From contig NZ_SSYA01000002.1 of assembly GCF_004917065.1 (NCBI RefSeq), forward strand, positions 124,001 to 188,000: 64,000 bases of DNA, in the 5' to 3' direction. Positions 36,409 through 44,652 of the stretch are shown here, one piece after another (position 1 is the first letter of the stretch; every line of letters starts with the position of its first letter). The stretch is from Geomonas ferrireducens. Its GTDB lineage: Bacteria; Desulfobacterota; Desulfuromonadia; Geobacterales; Geobacteraceae. The position numbers and the translations under genes were made by a program. The notes under the pieces were generated by a model. It was not told the DNA's origin and ran no database searches. It was given only the letters and a program-made list of their open reading frames with translations.

Positions 36409-37371
36409 ATGCCATTTTCCGAAGTCATAGGGCAGGACCGGGCCATCTCGGTGCTGAAACGCTCCATCGCTCTGGAGCGGGTGGCGCACGCCTACCTCTT
36501 CTCCGGCATCGAGGGGTGCGGCAAGAAAAAGACGGCCCTTGCCATGGTGCAGGCCGTCTTCTGCGGCAAGGAGGACGCCTGCGGCGTCTGCCCCTCCTGC
36601 AGGAAGATCGCGAACGGCCAGCACCCGGACCTCCATATCCTGGAACCGGACGGCGCCTTCATAAAGATCGACCAGATCCGTGAGCTGCAAAAGGAGCTCG
36701 CCTACCGCCCCTTCGAGGCACCCAAGAAGGCGTGCATCATCGACGGGGCAGAGAAGCTGAACCTCTCTTCGGGGAACGCCCTTTTGAAGACCCTGGAGGA
36801 GCCGCCGGGCAACGCGCTGATGATCCTCATAACCGCCGAGCGCTCCGCGGTCCTGCAGACCATACTCTCCCGCTGCCAGACGCTCGACTTCCAGCCGCTG
36901 CCGGCCGAGATGGTCGAAGCGCGGCTTTTGCGCGAGCAGTTCCCGGCGGACGCGGCCCGCGTCGCCGCTTCCCTTTCCGGCGGCAGCCTGAAGCGTGCGG
37001 TGGAAGTCGCTACCGACGGCGTGCTCGAGGGACGGGTGAACTTCCTGGAGCGGGTGCTCGCGCTGAACTTGAAAGACGTGAACGCGCTTTTCGCCGCGGC
37101 GGAGGAGTTCGCCGCCGACAAGGAGGGGCTCCCCGGCTTTCTCGAGCTGCTCCTCTCCTTTCTGCGCGACGTGCTCATCTACCGCTCCACCCCGGAGGCG
37201 CTTGCCAACGCAGACCTTGCGCACCTGGTGGCCCGTGAGGCGGAGCGCAGCCCGCAGCAACGCATCATCGACCTGATCGAGCAGTTGGTCGCCACGCGCC
37301 GGATGCTCGTGCGCAACGTGAACGCGAGGCTCGCCCTCGAGGTCTTCTTCATGCGCCTCGCGGAGCGGTAA
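36409..37371 (+). CDS. holB: DNA polymerase III delta' subunit
   Basis: Clamp-loader subunit of 320 residues. It opens FSEVIGQDRAISVLKRSI and has a P-loop-like GIEGCGKKKTA, a zinc site formed by CGKEDACGVCPSC, KIDQIRELQKEL, and LLKTLEEPPGNALMILIT with the sensor motif and arginine finger region SRC. The C-terminal helical domain extends to the end. The gene starts 3 bases after tmk. Confidence 0.95.
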   Translation: MPFSEVIGQDRAISVLKRSIALERVAHAYLFSGIEGCGKKKTALAMVQAVFCGKEDACGVCPSCRKIANGQHPDLHILEPDGAFIKIDQIRELQKELAYRPFEAPKKACIIDGAEKLNLSSGNALLKTLEEPPGNALMILITAERSAVLQTILSRCQTLDFQPLPAEMVEARLLREQFPADAARVAASLSGGSLKRAVEVATDGVLEGRVNFLERVLALNLKDVNALFAAAEEFAADKEGLPGFLELLLSFLRDVLIYRSTPEALANADLAHLVAREAERSPQQRIIDLIEQLVATRRMLVRNVNARLALEVFFMRLAER

Positions 37372-37444
37372 AACCGCATCGCGTTTCTTTGCAGCACCGA
37401 CACAAACCACAGGTTCAAGACCTGTTTTCTCTTTGGAGGCATTT

Positions 37445-38383
37445 TTGGCACAGATCGTAAGGATTCAATTCACCACCGCTGGGAAGCTCTACGACTTCAG
37501 CTCCGGCAAGACCAGCGTCAAGCCGGGTGACCGCGTCATCGTGGAGACCGAACGGGGTAAAAGCATAGGCCAGGTCGTCGCCGGCCCCATCGAGGTGGAG
37601 GATTCGCTCGTCCCCGAAGGGCTCAAGCCGATACAGCGTCTGGCCGACCTCGCCGACCTCGCAACCCTCGCCGCCAACACGGCGAAGGAGAAGGAGGCGC
37701 ACAAGTTCTGCCTCTCCCGCATCAAGGAACGCGGCATGGACATGAAGCTGGTCCGCGTCGAGTACCTCTTCGACGGCTCAAAGGCGATCTTCTACTTCAC
37801 CGCCGACGGCCGCGTCGACTTCCGCGAGCTGGTGAAGGACCTGGCCCACGCCTTCCACACGAGGATCGAGATGCGCCAGATCGGCGTGCGCGATGAGTCG
37901 AAGATGGTCGGCGGCATCGGCATCTGCGGCCGCGAGCTCTGCTGCTCCTCGTACCTCAGGGAGTTCGAGCCGGTATCGGTGAAGATGGCGAAGGAGCAGA
38001 ACCTCGCCCTCAACCCTAGCAAGATCTCGGGTCAGTGCGGCAGGCTCTTGTGCTGCCTCTCCTACGAGTTCGAGACCTACTGCAACCTGAGAAAGGGGCT
38101 CCCGAAGTGCGGCAAGCGCGTGCAGTGCGGCTGCGTCGACGGCGAGGTGGTGAAGGTCAACGTATTGGATCAGACGGTAACCCTTAAAACCACGGACGAC
38201 TCGCTGGTCACCCTCAAGGGGGAGGAGATCGCGCCAGAGAACGTGAGCGACCGCGTGAAGAAACCGCCGCAGCAAAAAGGTGAGCAGCAGGGGGGCGACA
38301 AGGGCAAGGCCCAGGGGCCCGGCAAGCAGCGCCGCAATCGGCCCGTCGACGTCAAGGAAAGAAAAAAGGAGAAACCACAATGA
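37445..38383 (+). CDS. ricT: PSP1-domain protein RicT/YaaT
   Basis: Cytoplasmic PSP1-family protein of 312 residues. In Bacillus, RicT (YaaT) with RicA and RicF binds Fe-S clusters and guides RNase Y; holB linkage is typical of the family. The cysteine cluster is clear: GICGRELCCSSYL, then SGQCGRLLCCLSYEFETYC. The C-terminus is a Lys/Gln-rich disordered tail (about 40 residues). The start is TTG 37445, 5 bases after GGAGG; the upstream TTG at 37433 would place the ribosome site inside the gene. It overlaps metG by 4 bases (ATGA). No ricA or ricF is visible here. Confidence 0.88.
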   Translation: MAQIVRIQFTTAGKLYDFSSGKTSVKPGDRVIVETERGKSIGQVVAGPIEVEDSLVPEGLKPIQRLADLADLATLAANTAKEKEAHKFCLSRIKERGMDMKLVRVEYLFDGSKAIFYFTADGRVDFRELVKDLAHAFHTRIEMRQIGVRDESKMVGGIGICGRELCCSSYLREFEPVSVKMAKEQNLALNPSKISGQCGRLLCCLSYEFETYCNLRKGLPKCGKRVQCGCVDGEVVKVNVLDQTVTLKTTDDSLVTLKGEEIAPENVSDRVKKPPQQKGEQQGGDKGKAQGPGKQRRNRPVDVKERKKEKPQ

Positions 38384-39909
38384 AACCGGCTTTTTACGTC
38401 ACCACCCCCATCTACTACGTAAATGACGTCCCGCACATAGGGCACGCTTACACCACCTTGGCCGCGGACGTGCTGGCGCGCTACAAGCGACTCAAGGGGT
38501 TTGACGTCTTCTTTCTGACCGGCACCGACGAGCACGGCCAGAAGGTCGAAAAGGCCGCCAACGCCGCGGGTGAGACTCCGCTCGAGCTTGCCGACCGCGT
38601 CATGAAGCGCTTCCAGTCGCTGTGGGAGAAGCTGGAGATCTCCAACACCGACTTCATCCGCACCACCCAGGAGCGGCACAAGAAAGGGGTGTCCGTCCTT
38701 TTCGAGCGGGTCATGGAGAAAGGCGACATCTACCTCGGCGAGTACGAGGACTGGTACTGCACCCCGTGCGAAACCTTCTGGACCGAGACCCAGCTCATCG
38801 ACTACAAGTGCCCGGACTGCAACCGCCCGACCGAGAAGCTGAAGGAGGAGTCCTACTTCTTCAGGATGAGCAAGTACCAGGACCAGCTGCTCGCCCACAT
38901 CGAGGCGAACCCGGACTTCATCCAGCCCAAGAGCCGCAGAAACGAGATCATCTCCTTCGTCAAAGAAGGCCTGCGCGATCTCTCGGTCTCCCGCACCACC
39001 TTCCAGTGGGGCATCCCAGTCCCGGGTAACGACAAGCACGTAGTCTATGTCTGGTTCGACGCGCTCACCAACTACATCACCGCGCTCGGCTACCCCGAGG
39101 AAGGGGGCAACTTCGAGAAGTACTGGCCCTGCGACGTGCACCTGATAGGCAAGGACATCCTTAGGTTCCACACCGTCTACTGGCCCACCTTCCTGATGGC
39201 CGCCGGTCTCCCGATCCCGAGTAAGGTCTTCGCCCACGGCTGGTGGACCGTCGAAGGTCAGAAGATGAGCAAGAGCCTGCAGAACGTGGTCGAGCCGAAC
39301 ATGCTGATCGACAAGTACGGCGTCGACGCGGTGCGTTACTTCCTGCTGCGCGAGGTTCCCTTCGGTCTCGACGGCGACTTCTCGCATCAGGCGCTCATCC
39401 ACCGCATCAACTCCGACCTCGCGAACGACCTCGGCAACCTGCTGAACCGCTCCACCGCGATGCTCGGCAAGTACTTCGGCGGTGTGCTGCAGACCCCGGG
39501 CGAGGAGAGCGAGCTGGACAAGGCGTACCGCGAGAAGACCGTGGCGATGATCGGGCAGGTGGACGGCTTCATCGACGAGCTCGCCTTCAGCCGCGCCCTG
39601 CAGGCGATCTGGGAGGTGATCTCCGCCGGCAACAAGTACATCGACGAGACCGCCCCGTGGACCCTCGCGAAGGACCCGGAAAAGCGCGAGCGTCTCTCCA
39701 CGGTCATGTACTACATGCTCGAGAGCCAGCGCATCGTGTACACGCTTCTCTCCGCCTTCATGCCGAAGACGGCGCAGAAAGGGCTTTCCTGCCTCGTCGG
39801 CTCCGACGAGGCGAGCGCCGAGGGACTTGCCTGGGGCGGGCTGAAACCCGGCACCGCCATCGCCAAGGCAGAGGCGCTCTTCCCGAGGATCGAGGAAAAG
39901 GCGGAGTAA
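38380..39909 (+). CDS. metG: methionyl-tRNA synthetase
   Basis: Charges tRNA-Met. Class I signatures are PHIGHAYT (HIGH) and GQKMSKSLQ (KMSKS); a zinc knuckle is formed by CTPC and CPDC; YVWFDALTNY and WPCDVHLIGKDILRFH line the active site. At 509 residues it lacks the C-terminal tRNA-binding dimerisation domain of longer MetRS forms, ending right after the anticodon-binding helices. ATG overlaps the ricT stop. The operon ends here at a large inverted-repeat element. Confidence 0.97.
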   Translation: MKPAFYVTTPIYYVNDVPHIGHAYTTLAADVLARYKRLKGFDVFFLTGTDEHGQKVEKAANAAGETPLELADRVMKRFQSLWEKLEISNTDFIRTTQERHKKGVSVLFERVMEKGDIYLGEYEDWYCTPCETFWTETQLIDYKCPDCNRPTEKLKEESYFFRMSKYQDQLLAHIEANPDFIQPKSRRNEIISFVKEGLRDLSVSRTTFQWGIPVPGNDKHVVYVWFDALTNYITALGYPEEGGNFEKYWPCDVHLIGKDILRFHTVYWPTFLMAAGLPIPSKVFAHGWWTVEGQKMSKSLQNVVEPNMLIDKYGVDAVRYFLLREVPFGLDGDFSHQALIHRINSDLANDLGNLLNRSTAMLGKYFGGVLQTPGEESELDKAYREKTVAMIGQVDGFIDELAFSRALQAIWEVISAGNKYIDETAPWTLAKDPEKRERLSTVMYYMLESQRIVYTLLSAFMPKTAQKGLSCLVGSDEASAEGLAWGGLKPGTAIAKAEALFPRIEEKAE

Positions 39910-39916
39910 ACCTGGC

Positions 39917-40086
39917 TCACGCAAAGACGCAAAGACACAAGAAAACAAGGCACGACGTTTAACAGGGATGAATGGGATAAAGGGGATAAACAAAAACCAG
40001 TCTTTGGTTTTATCCCCTGCATCCCCTTCATCCCTGTTTGTTTTTTCCGCTTGGTTTTTCTTTGCGCCTTTGCGGCTTTGCGTGAG
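39917..40086. repeat. 170-base nested inverted repeat (MITE-like) after metG
   Basis: Outer arms CTCACGCAAAG (39917-39927) and CTTTGCGTGAG (40076-40086) are exact inverse complements; nested pairs include CGCAAAG/CTTTGCG and AACAGGGATGAA...GGGATAAA against TTTATCCC...TTCATCCCTGTT. The whole can fold into one long hairpin. It lies between convergent metG and the DUF218 gene, so it may also end transcription. No coding capacity. Confidence 0.8.
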
Positions 40087-40091
40087 TGTCT

Positions 40092-40682
40092 CTAGGTGTT
40101 GCCTAGAATGGGTCGCAGCTCGCCGGGGGCGAACATGAAGAAGAAACGGAGGATGCAGTACTTGTAGAACTCGGAGAAGAGAAGTTTGAAACTCCCGGAA
40201 TGGCTCCACCACTCTTCCTTTAAGTTGCTGGAGTCTACCGGGTGCGGGTAGATCGCCACGTCTTTGGGGAGCGCGTTCCTGAAAAGGATCGTGGAGCGCT
40301 TCATGTGGTAGCGCGAGGTGATCAGCTTAATCGACTTCACCTCGTGCTTCATGATGAGGTCGCGCGCGTAGATGGCGTTCTCCAGGGTATTGCGCGAGGA
40401 CTGCTCCAGGTAGACGTTCCCGGCCCCTTCCCCCTTGTACAACTCCCGCTTCTTGACCGACGGGTCGACCCCGATCAGAAAGAGCTTCTTCCCCTGCCCC
40501 GCCCGGTACAGCCGCACCCCTTCCTCGACACGGCCGCGCCCGCCGGTCAGGACCACGATGGCGTCCGCCTTCACATCGCGCGGCGCAAGAGAGAAGGTCT
40601 TGTACACGAAGTCCACGAACAGCACACTCAAAACGATCAGTATCAGCACGAGTAGGGAGACTATCCCCTTCAATAAAGCCAT
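40092..40682 (-). CDS. YdcF/ElyC-like DUF218 membrane protein
   Basis: Protein of 196 residues with one N-terminal membrane span (residues 5-26) and a DUF218 domain. The recognisable motifs are ADAIVVLTGGRGRVEEGVRLY and YLEQSSRNTLENAIYARDL, then KSIKLITSRYHMKRS. The family includes SanA, ElyC and YdcF, tied to envelope integrity or lipid-carrier metabolism in enteric bacteria, but no reaction is firmly assigned. AGGTG lies 8 bases before the ATG. No operon partner; divergent from rpmB. Confidence 0.85.
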   Translation of the reverse strand: MALLKGIVSLLVLILIVLSVLFVDFVYKTFSLAPRDVKADAIVVLTGGRGRVEEGVRLYRAGQGKKLFLIGVDPSVKKRELYKGEGAGNVYLEQSSRNTLENAIYARDLIMKHEVKSIKLITSRYHMKRSTILFRNALPKDVAIYPHPVDSSNLKEEWWSHSGSFKLLFSEFYKYCILRFFFMFAPGELRPILGNT

Positions 40683-40723
40683 GATTTAGCACCTGAAAAA
40701 ACGACAAGCCGCCAACTTTTTCC

Positions 40724-40752
40724 TTGCATCGGCGGCGCGATTCTGTTAATAG
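40724..40752 (+). promoter_or_regulatory. sigma-70 promoter of rpmB
   Basis: TTGCAT (40724-40729), 17 bases, TAATAG (40747-40752), 35 bases before the ATG. Confidence 0.65.
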
Positions 40753-40786
40753 TTACGACTTCAGTAATCACCGGAGGGTACAAAGA

Positions 40787-40978
40787 ATGTCCAGAATATG
40801 CGAGATTTGCGGTAAAGGCCCTAGCTTCGGGAACAACGTTAGCCACGCCAACAACAAGACCAGCAAAATTTGGCGCCCGAACCTGCAGAAGATCAAGGCC
40901 GTGAAAAACGGTACCGTCAGGAGCATCAAGGTCTGCACCCGCTGCATCCGCTCCGGTCACGTCACCAAGGCTCTCTAG
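40787..40978 (+). CDS. rpmB: 50S ribosomal protein L28
   Basis: Ribosomal protein of 63 residues, starting [20 protein letters not shown], with a second pair in CTRCIRSG. The four cysteines make this a zinc-binding (C+) L28; zinc-free paralogues lack them. GGAGGG lies 9 bases before the ATG. Own promoter and terminator, with no rpmG neighbour, so it is monocistronic. Confidence 0.97.
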   Translation: MSRICEICGKGPSFGNNVSHANNKTSKIWRPNLQKIKAVKNGTVRSIKVCTRCIRSGHVTKAL

Positions 40979-40998
40979 AAGATCTTCCGCACAGTCCC

Positions 40999-41037
40999 TA
41001 AAGCCGCGGCGCATCATGCGCCGGCGGCTTTATTTTT
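40999..41037 (+). terminator. intrinsic terminator of rpmB
   Basis: Stem AAAGCCGC-GGCGCAT / ATGCGCC-GGCGGCTTT with one bulged base and a 1-base loop, followed by ATTTTT. Confidence 0.9.
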
Positions 41038-41049
41038 GTCCGGGTTCCG

Positions 41050-41430
41050 CTAGCGGCAAAGGGCGGTGACTTCGATCTCCACGAGGACGCCGCGCGGCAG
41101 CCCCTTCACCTCCACGGTGCTGCGGGCCGGCGCCGCTTCCTGGAAATAGCCGCCGTAGATGCCGTTCACCGTGGCGAAATCCGCCATGTTGGCGAGGTAG
41201 ATGGTGGTCTTCACGACGTCCTGAAAACCGAGCCCTGCGGCCGACAAAAGCGCCCCGATGTTCTTCATCACCTGCTCGGTCTCGGCCACGATGCCCCCCT
41301 GCACGACCTCACCGGTCGCCGGGTCGAGCGCGATCGCGCCGGAGAGAAAGAGAAAGCCCCCCGCCTTCACACCCTGGGAGTAAGGCCCGATCGCCTTGGG
41401 CGCGTTTTCCGTGCTGATAATTTCCTTCAT
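41050..41430 (-). CDS. ridA: RidA family enamine/imine deaminase
   Basis: Small trimeric enzyme of 126 residues that hydrolyses reactive 2-aminoacrylate-type enamines. Family motifs: IGPYSQGVKAGGFLFLSG, VVKTTIYLANMADF, and the closing ARSTVEVKGLPRGVLVEIE with the active-site Arg and Glu. The ATG at 41430 has AAGGAGGAAGG upstream; GTG 41445 would put that site inside the gene. It follows rel by 29 bases at the end of the galE-yicC-gmk-rpoZ-rel run. Confidence 0.95.
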   Translation of the reverse strand: MKEIISTENAPKAIGPYSQGVKAGGFLFLSGAIALDPATGEVVQGGIVAETEQVMKNIGALLSAAGLGFQDVVKTTIYLANMADFATVNGIYGGYFQEAAPARSTVEVKGLPRGVLVEIEVTALCR

Positions 41431-41459
41431 GCCTTCCTCCTTCACTATTTCTTCTACTG

Positions 41460-43610
41460 CTAACTCTTAAGCCGCTCCACCTTGATGACCCCTTTCACCT
41501 TCATGATGGCGGCGAACACCTTCTTCAGGTGGTCAAGATCGGTCACGTCGACCTCGAAAAGATTTTCCCCACGCTTATCGAGGGTGCTCTGGATCGAGGC
41601 GCTCGAGATGTTCGCCTCGCAGTTGGTGATGGCGGTCGCGATGTTGGCGAGGATCCCCTTCTCGTCGTTGCACACCACACGGATCTTCACCGGCAGCGCG
41701 CTCTTCTTACCCTTGTTCCAGGCGACCTCGATGCGCCGCTCGGGCTCGAGCGCCATGGCAAAGGGGCAGTCCGCGGTGTGCACGGTGACGCCACGCCCGC
41801 GGGTGATGAAGCCGGTGATCTCGTCGCCGGGAAGCGGGTTGCAGCATTTGCCGAAACGCACCAGGACGTCCTCGACGCCGTTGATCTGGATGGCGGAGGA
41901 GGATTTTCCCTTCAGCGCACCAATCACCTTGCCGATGCGGGTTTCCTTCTGCTCCTTGGCCGCCTCGAGCTTGTCGGCGGGGAGGAGTTTGCCGAGCAGT
42001 TGGTTCGCGGAGAGCTTTCCGTAACCCACCGAGGCCATCAGGTCGTCCTCGGTCTGGAAGCCGAACTCCTGGGCTACCTTCTTCAGCTCGCCACTCTTTT
42101 GCAGCTTGCCGAGGTTCAGGGAGTAGCGGCGGAAGTCCTTCTCGCAGATCTCGCGCCCCAAAGTGATGCTTCTGAGGCGCTCCTCGGTCTTCACCCATGC
42201 CCTGATCTTGTTGCGCGCCCGCGAACTTTTGACGATCTTCAGCCAGTCCTTGCTCGGGGTGTGGTGCGGAGAGGTGATCACCTCGACGATGTCGCCGGTC
42301 TTCAGCTCGTACTTCAAGGGCACGAGCTTTCCGTTCACCTTGGCACCGACGCAGCGATGCCCCACGTCGGTGTGCACCGAGTAGGCGAAGTCGATCGGTG
42401 TCGACCCCTTCGGGAATCCCTTCACGTCCCCCTTAGGCGTAAAGATGAAAACGTCCTCCGGGAAGAGTTCGACCTTCACCGTGTCCATGAACTCCTTGGA
42501 ATCGGCGAGTTCCTGCTGCCACTCCAAGAGCTGCCGGATCCAGGTGAAGTGACGGACCTCCTTCTCGTCGTACCCCTTCCCTTCCTTGTACTTCCAGTGC
42601 GCTGCGATGCCGCTCTCGGCGACCCGGTGCATGTCGACGGTGCGGATCTGCACCTCCATCCGCTCGCCGTAGGGGCCGATCACCGTCGTGTGCAGCGACT
42701 GGTACATGTTCCCCTTCGGCATCGCGATGTAATCCTTGAAGCGGCCGGGAATAGGCTTCCAGGTGGAATGGATGATGCCGAGCACCTCGTAGCACTCGCG
42801 GATGTCATCCACCGAGACACGGATCGCGATCAGGTCGTAGATCTCGTCGATGTCGACGTTCCTGCTCTGCATCTTGCGGTAGATGGAGTAGAGGTGCTTG
42901 GAGCGCCCGGAGACGTCCCCCTTGATGCCGTGCTCCTCGAGCTGCTTCTTGATGATCTCCTTCACCGTGGAGACGTAGGACTCGCGCTCCTGCTTCTTCT
43001 TGGCGACCTTGGAGGCGAGATCGTAGTAAAGCTGCGGCTCCAGGTATCGGAACGAGAGATCCTCGAGTTCCCCCTTCACCCAGGAGATGCCGAGCCGGTT
43101 CGCGATCGGGGCGTAGATGTCCAGCGTCTCCCGCGCGATGGTACGCTGCTTCGGTTCGGGCTGGTACTGCAGGGTGCGCATGTTGTGCAGGCGGTCGGCG
43201 AGCTTCACCAGAATGACCCGGATGTCGTTGGCCATGGCAAGGAGCATCTTGCGGAAGTTCTCCGCCTGGCTCTCTTCCTTGGTCTTGAAGTGGATCTTGC
43301 CGATCTTCGTCACCCCGTCGACGAGCCGCGCCACCTCCTCGCCGAAGAGCGACTCCAGCTCCTCGTGGGTGGTCAGGGTGTCCTCGACGGTATCGTGCAG
43401 AAGGCCGGTCACCACGGCGGCAAGGTCGAGCCTCAGATCGGCCAGGATCCCCGCCACCTCCATCGGGTGGATCAGGTACGGCTCACCGGAGAGGCGCGTC
43501 TGCCCCTGGTGCACTTTGGCGCAGAAGACATAGGCCTTGCGCAAAAGGTCCAGGTTCGCGCCCGGGTTGTAGGCGGAAACCTTATCGAGTATGTCGTTCA
43601 GTCGTATCAT
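41460..43610 (-). CDS. rel: bifunctional (p)ppGpp synthetase/hydrolase (RelA/SpoT)
   Basis: Stringent-response enzyme of 716 residues. N-terminal HD hydrolase (HPMEVAGILADL, GLLHDTVED, KLADRLHNMRTL), synthetase (GRSKHLYSIYRKM, YDLIAIRV, GRFKDYIAMPKGNMYQSLHT), then TGS (VFIFTPKGDVKGFPKGSTPIDFAY), a helical part, a zinc-finger-like CCNPLPGDEITGFITRG and C-terminal ACT. Both catalytic halves look intact, so it should make and degrade (p)ppGpp. Start at ATG 43610; the open frame to 43691 is an N-terminal extension with no homology and no ribosome site. Follows rpoZ, with an attenuator-like hairpin between. Confidence 0.96.
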   Translation of the reverse strand: MIRLNDILDKVSAYNPGANLDLLRKAYVFCAKVHQGQTRLSGEPYLIHPMEVAGILADLRLDLAAVVTGLLHDTVEDTLTTHEELESLFGEEVARLVDGVTKIGKIHFKTKEESQAENFRKMLLAMANDIRVILVKLADRLHNMRTLQYQPEPKQRTIARETLDIYAPIANRLGISWVKGELEDLSFRYLEPQLYYDLASKVAKKKQERESYVSTVKEIIKKQLEEHGIKGDVSGRSKHLYSIYRKMQSRNVDIDEIYDLIAIRVSVDDIRECYEVLGIIHSTWKPIPGRFKDYIAMPKGNMYQSLHTTVIGPYGERMEVQIRTVDMHRVAESGIAAHWKYKEGKGYDEKEVRHFTWIRQLLEWQQELADSKEFMDTVKVELFPEDVFIFTPKGDVKGFPKGSTPIDFAYSVHTDVGHRCVGAKVNGKLVPLKYELKTGDIVEVITSPHHTPSKDWLKIVKSSRARNKIRAWVKTEERLRSITLGREICEKDFRRYSLNLGKLQKSGELKKVAQEFGFQTEDDLMASVGYGKLSANQLLGKLLPADKLEAAKEQKETRIGKVIGALKGKSSSAIQINGVEDVLVRFGKCCNPLPGDEITGFITRGRGVTVHTADCPFAMALEPERRIEVAWNKGKKSALPVKIRVVCNDEKGILANIATAITNCEANISSASIQSTLDKRGENLFEVDVTDLDHLKKVFAAIMKVKGVIKVERLKS

Positions 43611-43689
43611 CGCGTCCGTTTTAACTGAAAAAGAAGGGGCTAACAGCCCGGGGCCACAGTCCCCGTGAGCCGATAGCCCCTGCAGGTTC

Positions 43690-43722
43690 AAAAAAGGGGG
43701 GCCGCTTCGCGCGACTCCCCCT
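43690..43722 (-). terminator. hairpin with T-tract between rpoZ and rel
   Basis: On the minus strand GGGGG-AGT-CGC, loop GCGAA, GCG-GC-CCCCC, then TTTTTT. The stem has an internal loop, so it may give partial termination and lower rel expression relative to rpoZ. Confidence 0.55.
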
Positions 43723-43730
43723 CCGATCTA

Positions 43731-43937
43731 CTAACGACCCTTCTTGCCGATCTCACAGCCGATCTTGCCGGCGGCGATTTCCCTCAGGGAGACGACCACG
43801 TTCTTGTTGGCGCCCCTGTTGTCGATGAGCGGCTTCGCGCCTTTGAAAAGCTGCTTCACCCTCTTGGAGGCGAGCATGACCAGGAGGAAGCGGTTGTCCA
43901 CCTTCTCAAGGCAATCTTCTACGGTAACCCTTGCCAT
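43731..43937 (-). CDS. rpoZ: RNA polymerase omega subunit
   Basis: Omega subunit of 68 residues; opens [20 protein letters not shown] and contains ASKRVKQL, the beta-prime contact region. It helps assemble RNA polymerase and, in Proteobacteria, forms a ppGpp site. AAGGGGAT lies 9 bases before the ATG. Located between gmk and rel, the widespread order. Confidence 0.97.
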   Translation of the reverse strand: MARVTVEDCLEKVDNRFLLVMLASKRVKQLFKGAKPLIDNRGANKNVVVSLREIAAGKIGCEIGKKGR

Positions 43938-43970
43938 AAATGAAATCCCCTTTGTGATTTTACGTAGCTT

Positions 43971-44579
43971 CTAGATCGAGAAAAGCCTGGAAAGTCCCTG
44001 CAGAAGACGGGTGGTGCGGCACTGTTCGGCTACCAGCACGCTTTTAAGCTGTTCCAGGGCCTCGGTGAACTTGTCGTTGACGATGATGTAGTCGTACCAG
44101 CGCGCTTCCTTGATCTCACCGGCGGCGTTGTTTATACGGCGCTCAATGACTTCCGGAGAGTCGGAGGAGCGGTTGTCCAGGCGGCGCCTGAGCTCCTCGA
44201 TGCTGGGCGGGAGTATGAAGATGTAGACCCCGCTTTCGAAACGCGCCTTGAGCTGCCGCGCACCCTGGCAGTCGATGTCGAGGATCAGGTCGATCCCCTC
44301 GGAGCGGGATTCCTTGAGGGTGGCGAGCGACGTGCCGTAGAAATTGCCGTGGACCTCGGCCCACTCGGCAAACTCCCCCTCCTGCACCATCCGGTCGAAC
44401 TCTTCCTTGCCCACAAAAAAATAATCACGCCCGTGCACCTCGCCGTTTCGGGGAGGGCGCGTCGTGTAGCTGACAGAATGCCGCAAGTTGGGGAATATGT
44501 CAATTATTTCCTTGCAGAGCGAGGTCTTACCCGCCCCCGAAGGAGCCGAAATCACGTACAGCACGCCTTCACGTTTCAT
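43971..44579 (-). CDS. gmk: guanylate kinase
   Basis: Phosphorylates GMP to GDP. P-loop SGAGKTS near residue 14, SYTTRPPRNGEVHGRDYFFV (GMP-binding Arg and Tyr), and LDIDCQGARQLK are present; 202 residues is typical. Gap of 33 bases to rpoZ. A small RemA/DUF370 gene that often sits between yicC and gmk is absent: only 73 bases separate them. Confidence 0.97.
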   Translation of the reverse strand: MKREGVLYVISAPSGAGKTSLCKEIIDIFPNLRHSVSYTTRPPRNGEVHGRDYFFVGKEEFDRMVQEGEFAEWAEVHGNFYGTSLATLKESRSEGIDLILDIDCQGARQLKARFESGVYIFILPPSIEELRRRLDNRSSDSPEVIERRINNAAGEIKEARWYDYIIVNDKFTEALEQLKSVLVAEQCRTTRLLQGLSRLFSI

Positions 44580-44652
44580 CGTTTCACCCGTTCTCAGTGT
44601 CGGGATCCGCTACAAACCGTGACGGCGGACCCAGCGACCTGTAAAGTCTGCC

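Noticed and set aside
35659-37410. 583-residue open frame antisense to tmk and holB
   Set aside because: Spans two clear housekeeping genes and their promoter on the other strand; no domain or ribosome site.
38170-40212. 680-residue open frame antisense to metG
   Set aside because: Codon-bias shadow of a GC-rich gene; no recognisable domain, and the metG reading is unambiguous.
41529-43628. 699-residue open frame antisense to rel
   Set aside because: Complete overlap with rel; repetitive Val/Leu/His/Asp composition is typical of antisense shadow translation.
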